DNA of 64,000 nt. Source: Amphirosellinia nigrospora (Eukaryota > Ascomycota > Sordariomycetes > Xylariales > Xylariaceae). The position numbers were made by a program, and so were the translations under genes. Location of the stretch: contig SCHM01000002.1 of assembly GCA_004123355.1 (NCBI GenBank), positions 11,567,569 through 11,631,568 on the forward strand, written 5' to 3'. This document shows, one piece after another, positions 47,753 through 60,634 of the stretch; position 1 is the stretch's first letter; each line of letters opens with the position of its first letter. Under the pieces are notes generated by a model. The model was not told where the DNA came from, made no database searches, and saw nothing but the letters and a program-made list of their open reading frames with translations.

Positions 47753-49710
47753 TCAGTCCCATATCCAACTGACCAGACGTACCCAACTTCCTTTCTTCAC
47801 GGGAGGTTCGTCGTCTGGAACTTGTTCGGCGGCTTGCTTAAATGCCTCGTCGAGAGGGATATCAGAAAGCGAAACGATCTTAGTCTTTTTCCAGAGCTTC
47901 CAGATGAGGTATGCTGATAGCACAAGAGGAATGTCCCTGTCGCTTCAATTAGGATGCTTGTCAAAATCAGTTGTCATGAGTTTTCACTTACAAGTACGAC
48001 GAGACAAATGACTGGGCATCCCAGTTCCCTTTGGTGAAAACTTCGTATCCACCTGTCAGCAGGATGAGTAGAGACATGAACAACCCGGCGTAGGAACTGT
48101 ACACTTTGTGTATATTAAACGTTAGCATGTGGATATGCTCGGGGCCTTAAATTCTCGGAAGTACTTACACGTCCAGGAATTATGCCACGGAAGTGACTCA
48201 ATCGGGATACCTTGTTTCTTCATCGCTAGTTTTAGTCTTATATGATTGAGCAAAATCGCGGACCAAGATACAAGCACGCCTGCTGCGGTTAAGGAAACGA
48301 GCCACCAGAACACCGTTAGGGCTGCGTTTGACAATGTCAAAAAACTCAGAAACATGAACGGCGTGAAGAATAGGACGCAGACGTAAGGGACACCCCATGA
48401 TGTCGTCCGTAGAAAGACCTTCGGCGCTTGTTTCTTGAGGGCTAAACCGTATAGGACACGGGTCCCCGCTAAAAGGCTCTGATTGGAAGAAGACCAGGCC
48501 GAGGTGATCACGATGGCATTGACAACGGATGGGATTGCGGGAATACCGGCTGCCGAGGCGGCGATGACGAAGGGGCTCTGTGCGGCGGAACCAGAGGAGT
48601 CATTCAGGCGGTCGTCATTGCTCGCAACTAGAAGGCCAACTATGATGATGGCAAGCACGTAGAAGATGACGATCCGAAAGAAAACTCGCTTGCAGGCGGC
48701 TGGTATAGCGCGCCTGGGATTCCTCGTCTCAGCAGCAGCCATGGCGAGAGACTCGACACCGGCAAATGAGAACACGGCGCCACTCATGACACTCCAGTAC
48801 CCGAGAAACTCGCCCCAATGCCCCGAAGCGATATGCTCAACGAAGGGGCCCGGATCTCGCCAAAACTTGCCGCCGATGGCTGGCGTCCCCGGTATACCTC
48901 CTAGATCGATAACCAATCCTAGGATGATCAAGAAGATAACGAGGAGGATTTTCAATATGGCGAACACAAACTCGACCTCGCCGTACACGCGAATGAAGGC
49001 TACACCAATAATTACAGTCAAAACGATGAAGATGACTATGAAGACGGCAGGGTTTAGGTCGGTCCAGAATTGGAAGAGCACACAAATGGCTGTGATTTCG
49101 GATGGGATGGACACTGTGGCATCGTGAGTCAGCTATCGCTACATAGGTGGGATTCGGAAGCATTTCGCAAGCGTAGAACGCTTCTCGAAGGCCGAAGACT
49201 CAGGCCGGAGACATTATGATACGAAGAGAGCAAGCCCAAGCCTTACTTACAAACATTGCCGTAAACCAAATTCCAGCCAATGGCAAACCCTAGAGCCGGA
49301 TCTACAAGAAACTCAGAGTGCCTGACGAAGCTGCCTGTGACTGGGAGCAATGCCGACACCTCACCCAAAGCGAACTGCACTGCGCACACAACCAAGCCAA
49401 CCGTGAAGTAGCCGAGCAACGCGCCGAGCGGTCCTGCTGTCTGTACAGCGCTTCCGAGACCGAGAAAGAGTCCAGTTCCGATGGCACCAGCTATGCCGAG
49501 CATCGACAAATGCCGCTGGGCCAACCCACGCTTGAGATCGCGGTCCTCGACGACGGTGACCAAGTCATTTTGCGCGTCAAGGTGGTCTAAATCATCACTC
49601 CCGGAGCCATTGAAAGTGCCGTATTCGGGCGATCCGGAGTAAGCCGATGTCGCAACATTGTGGAATGCCGTTGACTTGGGGTCATCAAACCCCGACGGAC
49701 TGTGGCTCAT
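47753..49710 (-). CDS. Amino-acid permease (APC superfamily, fungal YAT type), four exons
   Basis: Exons 49710-49251, 49113-48171, 48096-47992 and 47936-47753 splice to 563 residues with every junction in phase. An acidic N-terminal tail of about 60 residues precedes the first helix. The fungal permease signature is present: KRGLAQRHLSMLGIAGAIGT, then GLFLGLGSAVQTAGPLG, a helix-rich core (VFIVIFIVLTVIIGVAFIRV, FAGVESLAMAAAETRNPRRA), and a cytosolic tail ending WVRLVSWIWD. It should import amino acids with protons across the plasma membrane. The gene is intact, in contrast to the transporter at 35.8-37.6 kb. It sits head-to-tail between the reductase and the PKS; it may belong to the cluster or be a bystander. 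Confidence 0.93.
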
Positions 49711-50437
49711 TGCAGCGATAAAACGGCTTCCTCTGGCAACCGGTAAACGTCGCCCTCATGCGTCACAAGTGTATGAAGCCTGACTCGGAAAGCTTGCTTT
49801 GAATGAGCCCCGTAGAGAAGGCTTTTCGGTCAGGCCGACAAGTTGGATATCGCCATGGCAAGCTTCAATGGCGCGACTTGAATGGGATCAAGGTTCTAAC
49901 CTTACCTAGGTACCTTACCTAGGCTAGATTATAAGTGGACCAGGTGTGGGGATGCTGTGTTTAATGCAATACGGACTCCTAGTTTCTCTCTCATTACATT
50001 GTATAACAATACTCACTATGCCAATATTACTATATAATCGGATGCCCGCTTGTCGCTGTTAACTTTGAACACCTAGGTAGGTACCTAATGAAGTTGGCAC
50101 AAACAAAAATGGACAAGTGTACGTGAACACGAAGACGTATTTGTGCACTGTTGTTGAGCGGCTGTATTGCGACTCTGAGAGACGTTCACGCGGTTAAACA
50201 AAGCTTGGTTGGATGTTTTATCGCAACCTCCTGATAACGAAAATTCTCCTCATGTTGCATCTATCTTACTAAAAGGGTAAATATCCATCTATCTAGGTAT
50301 TTCGGGAGCGGAAGATTAGGTAAAAGCTGGAAACTCATTTCCCTCATTTCCCTAAAACGCCGCAGTCAATTGTACAAAATCGTCAACACACGCGTATACA
50401 AGTACCTTTGTTTCTTTCACCCCCTCATTTCAGGGCC
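49711..50437. other. Spacer with dense TACCTAGGTA elements
   Basis: About 730 bases. TTACCTAGGTACCTTACCTAGG lies at about 49902-49923 and ACCTAGGTAGGTACCTA at about 50071-50087. It lies between the permease start and the PKS 3' end. Confidence 0.55.
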
Positions 50438-53400
50438 CTACTGAAAATGTACGGCCTTGCTTTTTACACACACAGCTTTTGCCAAGGTCTGTATTGAACC
50501 ACTCGACAACAGCTCCAGTACTTGCAAGGTGGCTTCGAACTCACGAGTAATGAAGTTTCGGATTTCGATCGCGACAAGAGAATCGAGAGGATAGTGGGAC
50601 AACGAGCGCGTGATGTCCAGATCCTCAATATCCATCATCATCACCACGGCGAGTTTGCTGACTAAACCATCACACACAACTTGTTCTGCTTCGTCCAATG
50701 TCTTGGCTGCCTTTATGGCCGCGTTGTAGGACACTTTCTTGGCAGCTCCTGTAGACGCGTCGGCTGCCGCGACTGCCTCGGCTGCTTCCCGAAGGTGCTT
50801 GCATTTCGCGTCGTCTGTCCAAAATGGCTGCATCGTGGGCGTAATACGCATGCCAGTGATCGTATGACTGTTGCAGGCTGTGGCCATACGACCGCTTATA
50901 GCGGCCCCGAGGAGCGCCAGAACCTCCGCCTCGCAAATTGTGTCACTTCCCAGATTTCTCGCCACCTCCGCAGCCTTTTCGAGGTCTTCTGCTAGGTATC
51001 CGGAGTCTGAGATGGCGGTGAGGTCTAGAGACGAGGCGGGTAGCCCCATCGCGAGTCGATGTTGGACAAGTGAGTTCAAGAAGCAATTTGCAGCTGCATA
51101 TGCGGCTTGGCCTCGGTTACCTACCATGCTAGCGACAGAGGATATTGCTACGAAAAAGTCGAGTGGAGCATTGATCAAAGCACGGTGGAAATTCCAGCCA
51201 CCCATTACTTTCGACTCAATGACGGTAATGTAGTCACTGTAAGTCATCTTTTCAAATAGCACATCCTGCATCATGTCAGTACATGCTCCTACGTCAACTG
51301 CGGGTCTTGTATAAACTTACTCGAAGCACCATGGCGCCGTGGATCAAACCTCGGACGGGAGGCATGCCCTCTAGTCCAAAGTTAATCAACTCTTCGACAT
51401 CATCTGGGTTCGCGACGTCACACTGTCGAACAATGACCTCGGCGCCAACTATCGCAGCTTCTTCTATCAATTCTTTGACCTTCCCAGTGGCACTTCCGCT
51501 GCGTGACACGAGCACCAAATTGCGTGCCCCTCGGCTGACCATCCAGCGTGCCATGCTACGTCCGAGACCACCCGTCCCGCCGATAAGAATGTACGTGGCA
51601 TGGTCCTTCAATAATTGCAGGGGCTTCTTCGGTGGTGTAGCCTTGACGATATCGTCCTCATGAGGAACAATCACAACCTTTCCGTGTGCCTTGCCACTGT
51701 GTAATGTCTTGAATGCCGACCCAACATCCGAGATTGGGAAAACAGTAAGCGGGGCAATTGGTCGGACCTTGCCGTACCTTACTAGGTTCGAAACATCCGA
51801 TAGTAGCCTCTGAAGCATTGCGGGACGTTCGGCAGCAATAGACATAATATCAACAGAAATGAAGCTTGCGTTGTGGTGGGGATAGGTCATTTCTAATCGT
51901 GTGCTCGAGCTTATTTCTCGCGAACCAATATCAACCAGGCGACCAAACTTACCCAAGCACGTCCAGCTCTCTCGCAGGGCATCCCCAACAAGAGAATTGA
52001 GGACTAGGTCTACACCCTGTTGATGTGTGGCATGCCGGATAGCCTCACCGAACGAGATATTTCTGCTGTAGAAGATATGGTCCTCGGCAAGGCCGTATTC
52101 CTTTACCAGGAAATCCCTTTTCTCCGCACTACCGACTGTTGTATATACTTCAGCTCCGATCATTTGAGCCAACTTGATGGCGGCTTGTCCGACCGCACCA
52201 GCTCCAGCATGAACCAACACACTCTCATCATGTCGCAAGCGGCCAAGCTCGACGAGGGAATAATACGCGGCAACGTAAGCCAAAGGTATTGTTGCGCCGG
52301 CTTCAAAGGATATATCCTCTTGTAGTTTGAACGCGAATGCGGCTTTAGTGCGGACAGAGGTAGCAAATGCGCCTCGAGTGATAGCTGCCACACGATCGCC
52401 AACCTTAAAACCTCGAACTTGATCACCCACATCTGTAACGATACCTGCAGCTTCGATACCAAATTCGGGAGTTGAGACTTTACCGTGTGCCGCTGCCAAA
52501 TCTCGATGATTAACTCCGACCGCTTTGACGCGAATTTCGATGTTGTCAGACTGCAAGGGACTTTCTATTTCTATGTCATCAGCAAAATACAAGGAGTCAA
52601 GAGCGCCCAAGTTGCCAATTTTCAACTTTAGTGCTCTATCATCCCCACCAAATGGGACCGGCTGAACAGTGGACTGTTTTGTTTCGCGATAAACGATATC
52701 ATTCAATTCATCGTCGTTGATGATCCGCGGAGTAAAGAATGAGCCAGTTCGTTCCATGAATTCCATTTCTCCATTAGAAGAGGACCTGTTGCCGAAGACA
52801 GCTTTAAATACCTTCACAATTGCCTCAACGGTTTTTTTAGTCGAAAGCGGAGACCTCCCGTCTAAATCAAGAGTGGCGAATGGCAGAAGCGTTTCTGAGC
52901 GAATAGTGCGACTGAGACCCGTCACCATGTTAAGATCTGGAGTTGTAGAGTTGTCGTAGGCACCGCGAACGATCCACAAAGCACCCCGAACTGAGGTCAG
53001 GGTCTTCTGTAGCGCATCGAATTGGGTCGCTTTAAGATTCGAAAGAAGGGGGGTTTCGAGTTCGTGCAAGAAAATGATAAGTTTGCCCACCGCGTTGCTC
53101 CTCAACAGATCGCTAGTGTTCGGCTTCTTGCCCGTGACACGCTCTAGCACCTCAGCTAGGCTTGATGCAAGTCCACCCTGTGAGATACTATCTCCATGGA
53201 TAATTTCGATTTCAGCATCGGGGACCTCGAAATCGCCCTCAGGCAAGGGGTCTGTCGTGTCTTCTGGGTCGACTGATAGTGGCTCGAGAATAGGCTCCCA
53301 ATCCAATTTATAGCACAGCTCGCGATGAGCTTCGAGACCAGACTGTCCCTCCCTATCTAGAATTGGCGCAACTATCAGCCCCTCGATATTGATTATCGGC

Positions 53401-56400
53401 TCCGACGCCATGGTATCGTTTGTTGCAAATATGGCAACCTTCGTTGGCTTTGGAGTATCGACTGGTAGAGTGCCATGACAGTACGCTCGGACACTTCTCC
53501 CAGGTTGCTTAATTATCGCGCTTATGTCTTTGGAAACTGATATTCTCGAGACAGAAGTTGGCAGGTACACCGTATCAATAGCGTCACGGCCATTTTCGGC
53601 AAGCGACCAGTATAGAGAGATTAATGACTCCAAGAAAGCGGGTTGTATGATCGTTTCTGATACGTGATGATTTGGCATTTCTTTCGCGACATCCGGCACC
53701 AATATATCTGCCTGGGAGCAGCCATCACCTACACGGCAGTTGCTTATGCCTTGGAATGTAGGTCCATATGATACCCCGACTTCTAAAAGAGTGTCATACA
53801 GCTTGGTCGCGTCGAGTAGCCTTGACGCAGCCTCGTCCACCTGCGTGGTAGTAGCTTGGAGTCGAACCCGTGACGCAAGACTCTGTCTCGTGGCATCCAC
53901 CCCATTTGACTCTTTAGCTTCCACTGCGATGAGGCCTTTGCAGTGTTCTTTCCAACCTTTTGTCTTGGACCACGAACTGATTCGAAATTCGTCCCAGACC
54001 TCGGAGGAAACTAAAGCACTTTCCTGATATGGTCTTAGCGAGGTCGTCATCTCGACATCTTCCTCTGAGATGATCAACGGAACAATCACAGATATGTCTC
54101 GAAGCTCAAATTTATCGAAAGAGATGCTCGCTTCGCTTGCTCTTTGTGCTGCCGCCTCGATCACCATTGCCACATATCCCGCCATCGGAAATACCGTCAT
54201 AGACTGAATCTTGTGATGTTCAAGCCACGGCAAATCATCCAAGCGAACTATATTGCGCCATGTTGGCTCCAAGTCGCATGAATAGTTTGCTACGGTTCCT
54301 AGTATGTCATTCCTTGGAGCTGATCTGTTTTTGTGAACTTGGGTGAATCGAGATTCGTGCCAGTATTTTGCTGAGTAGTTCCAGGGATACCGAGGTAGAT
54401 CACTAAGCAACATTGGTGACTTCCCTGGTTTAGGAAAATTAATGGCCTCGAAATCGAGAATGGCACCCTTGGTAAACAAAGTGGCAGCAACATTCAGTGC
54501 CGTCTCGACGGCGTCCTTTTTCCGTGCCAGAACTGTGGCGTACGCAATTTTGGCGGCATCCCCTCCTACAGCTTTCAAAATCTGCTTCAAAGGACCTTGC
54601 AAAGCCGAATGAGGGCCAAGTTCCAGAAGCATGTTGACCCCAGTTCGATGCCGCCGACTGGTTCAAGCATACTCTGGACCGCTTCATTGAATCGCACTGG
54701 ACATGTCAGATTTTGCACCCAATACGAAGATTCCAACTCTAAGCCATCAATGCGTCGGCCTAATAGTGACGAGTGGAATCTCACGCTTGTGGATATTGGA
54801 GACCGCGAATCTGCAATTGATTCCTGGTAGTCCTTAGCCAGAAGATTCATGTGATGGGAGTGGTATGCCGTGTCAACAAAAAGCTTTCTGTTAAACAGTT
54901 GCTTATCTTCTGCGATCTTCCTCAGCTCATCAATACCAGCTTCGTCGCCGGAGATTGTGAGACTCGTCGGACTGTTGTGGCAGGCAATTCTTATATCTCC
55001 TGCTTTGATTTCTGAGATGATGGGCTCGAACTCCTCTTTGCTTCCGCCAACAGCCATCATCGCACCTCGCAAAGCGGGATATCTCTCCTTCAAGATAGGT
55101 ATCAGGCGTCCCCGGTGATAAGCAACTGCCATACATGTCTCGAAAGTCAAAATACCAGCAGCATACGCAGCCCCAATCTCTCCACTTGAGTGGCCAGCAA
55201 CAGCAGTAGGTTTAATACCCCAAGACGTCATCAGGTCTACCAGCGCTAGCTGGATCGCTGTGCACGCCGGCTGACTGATGTGCCGCACCAACATTAGATG
55301 TCTTCTCATCATTTGATAGTTCGTCCAGGAGAGACCATGAAGCACCCAAGGAACTTAGACACATATCGGAGTAGTCGATCGCATTAGCAAAAACAGGGTA
55401 TTGTTGATACAGCTCGCGCCCCATGCCGTACCACTGGCACCTTGGCCGGTAAAGATGAATCCAATCCGCAAGGGATCTGATTCTTTTCCGGGAGAAAGCT
55501 TCTGGCCGTTGATCGCTTCAATCAGATCAAACGATCGCAAGGCAGGGATCGCAACTCTCCACTGTAATAGGGATCGTCGCTGGCCAAGTGTGTAAGCCAC
55601 ATCTGCCATCAAAGCCTTCTGGAACATCTCTGGCCTCTGTTCCAAGTAAATGACAAGGTTCTTCAGGACTGCCTCTAGCGAGCCCTTGTCGTTTGCCGTT
55701 ACCACGAAGAGCTTCCGGGTGGGGGTATCGTCTTTAAGATCTGCATCGTTCTTTGATCCTCTCTGGGCGAAAGGCACCCGCTCGAGAACAACATGGGCGT
55801 TGGTGCCGCCAAATCCGAAGTTATTCACACTTATATACTTTTTATTCTTCGGCCAAGGCCTCTGACTAACCGGAACCTATATCGTCGTTAACCTTTTGTG
55901 GCCCCAAGTCGTTTTTGTTACCTCTCACCTTCATATTCCAGGCCTTAAAAGGGATTTTCTCTTTGGATGCTTGAAGTCGTAGTTTGGCAGTATAAACCCA
56001 CGTTCAAGCATCATGGCAGATTTGATACAACGGCAACTATACCAGAGGCCCTTCTAAATGTCCGATATTCGACTTTACAGAGCCGAGGTACAGGGGGTCT
56101 CGAGGTGTACGGCCCTGATGGAATACATTATGAATCGCAGTTGCCTCAATGGGATCACCCACACTACAGCTCTCGGAGTTAGTAATGTCCAGTAAGAAAA
56201 TGGATTTCAGAGGTTTCAGAAGATTCTAGGAACTGTTTTGTCCCAATCAAAAAGGAAATCTTGGGCTCTGAAAGTCGCCAAACGAGAAAAGGCTCCGCAC
56301 CGGGTTCCCGTGCCGTGTGCTTCAACGAAGCCACAATCCGCAGGGTTAAGTCCTGAATTATTATATACCTGACGCATCAAATTCTCTGCTTTTCAATCAG

Positions 56401-57650
56401 CCACATCCGCGCATTAAAAAAGAAGAGGATTGGGTATGCTAACCTTGCGCCTCGCCACAGGGCATTGTAATACCGGGGGTTCTCCCATCTTGATTAATTC
56501 CACTTCCAGCGATGATGGCTCTTATCTGATCATTATCTTTTCGCGCCTGGTCAAGCGGCTTCAGAATGACTGTACCGCAACCTTCTCCGCGCCCGAATCC
56601 AGTGCCTCTACTGTCGAAAGAATATGAGCGACCAGAATCTGAGAAAAGCCGTGACTTCGAAAACGAGATCCAAAACTCCGGCAACATGTTCAAGTGGCAG
56701 CCTGAAACAATTGCCATTCTAGATTCTTCGGTTCGTATGCTTTGACATGCTACGTGTAGAGCAACAAGAGACGATGAGCACGCGGTATCAGTTGTGAAAC
56801 TAGGCCCCTTCAAGTCAAAGAAATGTGAAATCCGGTTGGATTGCATCGCATACGCGCATCCTGTTGTGTTCAGTCAGATTCCCGCTTTTTGAATGACCCG
56901 TGCTACCTGTTGCCTGGTGCATTGGAATAGTATCCGGGTCTCTGAACAGATGAGACTCATATTCGGGAACGACCCGCCAACGAATACTCCAACATCCTTT
57001 CCGACTATATGATGTTTCGGAATCCCAGCATTTCCAAGGCCTCGAATGCGAGAAGCAGACGCTGCTGAGGGTCCATCGAGATTGCCTCTTTTTCCGTCAG
57101 ACTGAAGAATGGTGCATCAAACGCTGCCAGATCAGTGTTGAGAAAGTGCCCTCCGACGGGATTATGACAACCCGCTTTCCCTGGATTCGGATGCTGGAAG
57201 CTGGCGGTATTGAACCTCTCTGGGGGATGGCCGAATAGCCGCTTCGCGCACGAGCACAAAGCTCCCAAAACTCTGCTGGACTAGAGACATTTCCAGGTAG
57301 TCGGCAAGACATGCCAACAATAGCGATGGGCATTGTCTTTGCCTTTGGTGCTGGTGTCGCTACTTGATTTGGAACGTCACCATTTGAGTGTCCATTGCTA
57401 TGTGTGTTGACAGAGCCTCCGTAGCTCCATTAACATACGTTGATGAGCCGTTCGAAAATCTATGAAGTCCATTGCTACCGTTAATTGACCCGAGCTCTTG
57501 GCTACCTGCGGTGACGTCGACGTGCTCATGCGCCAAGCCGTTGAGGTTCCCATTAGTTATACCTTTGGCCTGTCCCTCCATATGAGCCGCCGACCCTTCA
57601 CTAGCCCGTTGCTCGCGCCGTTGACATAGCCGATAATGCTGCCGGGCCAT
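50438..57650 (-). CDS. Highly reducing type I polyketide synthase (KS-AT-DH-ER-KR-ACP)
   Basis: A minus-strand gene of 7.2 kb encoding about 2,370 residues. Order: KS (Cys in TDTACSSS, His in EAHGTGT and SNIGHLEG), AT (Ser in [14 protein letters not shown]), DH ([20 protein letters not shown]), a linker pseudo-KR, ER ([16 protein letters not shown]), KR ([18 protein letters not shown]...[12 protein letters not shown]), ACP ([13 protein letters not shown]). One clean intron lies at 51266-51320. There is no C-methyltransferase between DH and ER, and no thioesterase or reductase after the ACP, so the chain is unmethylated by this enzyme and must be released in trans. The DH second motif reads FLESL where Asp is expected. 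From the second half of AT to the ACP the frame is open for over 3.3 kb, but the KS and AT part shows roughly eight single-base frame changes without nonsense substitutions. Product unknown. Confidence 0.92.
51266..51320 (-). other. PKS intron inside the KR domain
   Basis: A 55-nt intron with donor GTAAGT, branch-like CTGAC and acceptor TGCAG. Splicing gives MVLRDVLFEKM in frame. Confidence 0.85.
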
Positions 57651-59083
57651 GGCTATAGTGAAATCTGCGACGTCTTATGGTGGTTAACAACTCAAGACGT
57701 CTATGAGGGACGATATGCCTTTTATGCCTCCTATGTGGCAATATCTTTGATCACGAGACGGCCTCCTGGTTACTGGGAGGTTATATAATGGACGATTGAT
57801 AGTCGGAAAACAGGACGATCTTTCCGCCCTGAGAACGGAATGTTAGACTCAGCTTTAGGCGACGACCCCTGCACGATTGTCGTCTGTTAATTCGAAACCG
57901 TAGTTTCTAACGTAAGGTCTTAGTAAATAACTAACTATCACCCTCACAGCGCCGGGCCGTCGATAGCGTCTGCCTCGTCACCAATGTCATCCACTAGGAC
58001 TCCCTTTGTTGTCGCAGTCGGCAGCAACATTCGGAAAGCCCGACTTGTCACCTATCTAATAGCATTCTCCCAAGTTTCACTCGGCCCGGTTCCTCGTCGG
58101 CCTGGTACCAGTTCGCTGCTCGCTAAATGCGCCCCGGCATCATCTGGTGGCGGACCTATCCCGTTAGGATCCGCTAATTCGATCTATTGATATTGCATCA
58201 TCCAACGTCGTTATTTATTGAGCCATAGGTCCATGTGATAAGGTTTTGCATGGTATCTGCATAAAAAGAGAAGGCCGTTGCAAGGATAGAAAACGGTGTG
58301 ATAAGTGACTGGTGCGGCCTTGTACCAGCTAGCTGTAGACATCGGCCGAGACTTGCATGCATAGGACCACAGCATGAATAGCCTCATGCGTAGGCGACAG
58401 GGCACAGCCTTGTAGATGATAATTTAGGTAGATTAGCAGACCCCTTCCCGGGGCTTGGCTTCGGCAGTTTAACCGCCACAGTCTTACGCTGGTCCGGTTG
58501 TGGGTAATACACCCGGAGCTCCTGAAGACCAGCTACCATAACCCAAGACATGATTACGATGACCCCTAGAACCGTTTTAGGTAGCAGTCTTGCCATGGAA
58601 TTTTGGCGAACTTGGCAGTTTATCCGGAAGTGTTGAGCCTTGCTTTATCCAGCATCCTAAACATCCTAGCATATATCCGGCTCTGATCTTATCAATATAG
58701 GGGCTTTTATTCTTTTTTCTGTTCGGTTGCGGTCGATTTTGGGTCTACAATTAGTCACTTCTATGCTTGGTTGGCTGTCGGTTGGTCGCAGGTAGATGGC
58801 CATCTTTCGGTTTGATATTTTTCCTTTCCTTTTTCTACGATTATCAATATGTGGCACGTGTAAGACATTGCGCAAGCACTCGCAGGGTTACATTTCGGAG
58901 TCGGACATCACCGTTGACCTATTACATCTTCTCCCTCGAGACAATCTGTCTCGGTGGTGTACTATCGCTATAAGCGATCACATCCGCTCAATCATCATAT
59001 CGTAGATACATCTATCTATACACACCTTCGCCTTGGTATACTATAGCGAATCAGTATCTAGAGGGGCTACCAAGACCTGCAAG
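57651..59083. other. Bidirectional promoter region of PKS and hydrolase
   Basis: A 1.4-kb spacer between two divergently transcribed cluster genes. No coding sequence supported (short frames at 58384-58596 and elsewhere are unconvincing). It is the most likely place for a shared regulator's binding sites. Confidence 0.55.
57781..57788 (-). promoter_or_regulatory. Probable PKS TATA box
   Basis: TTATATAA lies 131 bases upstream of the PKS ATG at 57650 on the coding strand, at a typical distance for a fungal TATA element. Confidence 0.5.
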
Positions 59084-59995
59084 ATGAGGTTCCTATGTCT
59101 CCCTGGCGCATATGGGAGCGCAGATGTGAGTTTCTTGATCTCCGAAACTGGTAATTGAATGCTAATGTTTTTAGTAGAAATTTCAGGTTCAACTAGGTAC
59201 AGTTGTTACCCAAACCTTACACTCATTAGAGGGCTAACACTGGTAACTTCAGCTCCTTTGGTCAATGAGTTAATATCGGATGGATCAGCCTCGTTTCGGT
59301 TCATAAGCGCTCCGTGCGAGGCGATCCCTCCGAAAGGATTTGAAGATTTCTTCGGCAAACCTCCTTATTATCGATTCATCGAGCCAGATGAAAAGGAGAC
59401 TGAGGATACTGATGTCTTGTCTCGCATTCGCGATTTCCCAGAATGCGATACTGCTGAGGATACCATGCGTGAGCTCTTCAAAGAAGGTGTGGCGAGCAGT
59501 GTAATCAGTACGAAGAGGGCAATTCAATTCTTGCTAGATATTATGGAGAAAGAAGGGCCGTTCGAAGGCATCATCGGCTACTCTGAAGGTGCAACAGTCG
59601 CAGGGACGTTACTTCTTGCTGAACAAGAGCTATTCGAGCAGACTGGACGCCAGCCCATGATCAAATGTGCTGTCTTCTTTGCAGGCTGGCCACCGCTTGA
59701 TCCCAAAACATACTCCATGGTGTTGTCAGATGAGTCGGACACAATGATCAACATCCACACGTGCCATATTAGTAAGTTTCGATGCTCGTTGTTTTAATAT
59801 TGGTTATCACTAACTAAATTGTCAGTCGGTTCACTTGACCCCTATGTAGCTGGGTCCATGGCCCTTTACAACACATGTGAACCCGATTATGCCCACATAT
59901 TTGACCATGGCAAGGGCCATACACTACCCAGGGAAAAGGTCGTGATCAAGGAACTTGGCGATGTGATTCGCAATATGATAGCAGAAGCGACGTAG
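59084..59995 (+). CDS. FSH1-family serine hydrolase (LovG-like), four exons
   Basis: Exons 59084-59125, 59178-59196, 59253-59771 and 59826-59995 sum to exactly 250 codons (249 residues). The second exon is only 19 nt. Start MRFLCLPGAYGSADKFQVQL is typical of the family. The triad is visible: Ser in IIGYSEGATVAG, Asp in IGSLDPYVAG, His in GKGHTLPREK. Relatives such as LovG and CitA act as stand-alone thioesterases or hydrolases with fungal polyketide synthases, releasing or editing chains from the ACP. The neighbouring PKS lacks a releasing domain and is transcribed divergently 1.4 kb away, so this is the probable chain-releasing enzyme (inference). The reading frame is intact. It is expected in the cytosol. 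Confidence 0.93.
59178..59196 (+). other. Micro-exon of 19 nt
   Basis: AAATTTCAGGTTCAACTAG is flanked by TTTTAGTAG and GTACAG. It is needed to link GSAD to LVNEL in the FSH1 fold and keeps phase (0 in, 1 out). Confidence 0.75.
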
Positions 59996-60634
59996 AGCAT
60001 AATGATGGCTTACAGGGGCCTTGAGAAAATAGATTTCTTTTTAGATGAATACCTTATACATGCAAGATCACATGAAACTGGCACCCGTGGTCAATTTTGA
60101 TGTAGGCTTAGGTCATTTGGCCGAAGAGTGCAGAATCATCTCCGGGGCACAACGGACGTTTGCGCAGGATGGTAAGAACGGTGAAACCAATTATGCAAGA
60201 TAATCAATGCGTAGACCAATACTCTTCTTTTCAATTATGCAATGTAGATCTATACTACAAATTGACGAAAACTCATCATGGTTGAGAACAATAAGGCTAT
60301 GCAGGCGTCCGCCACGACCGTGGAACGAAGAATAAAAGATAGGTATTATTGAGTTATTGATTGGCACTGGAGAGTGATGGATGGCACTTGGCGGAAGTTG
60401 GCTCCGGATACTCGAGTTTATCCAGACCGTTTCTCGGGGATGTCACAACAGACGCCACCTTGACAACACATACTCATACTAGCGGCCAAATTCAAGAATC
60501 CAACGACCTTCTAAGTCCTTCTCCCCTCCATTATTTGATTGCCCATCTGCAGGTTCGTTCATTGCTCCCCCTCGGATCAAGGTTCCATGCTATAGAAGGG
60601 AAGCTGGCAAGCCATAGTAACTACCTACGTCAAG
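59996..60634. other. Spacer between hydrolase and ABC transporter
   Basis: About 640 bases; promoter of the ABC transporter gene. No other feature seen. Confidence 0.5.
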
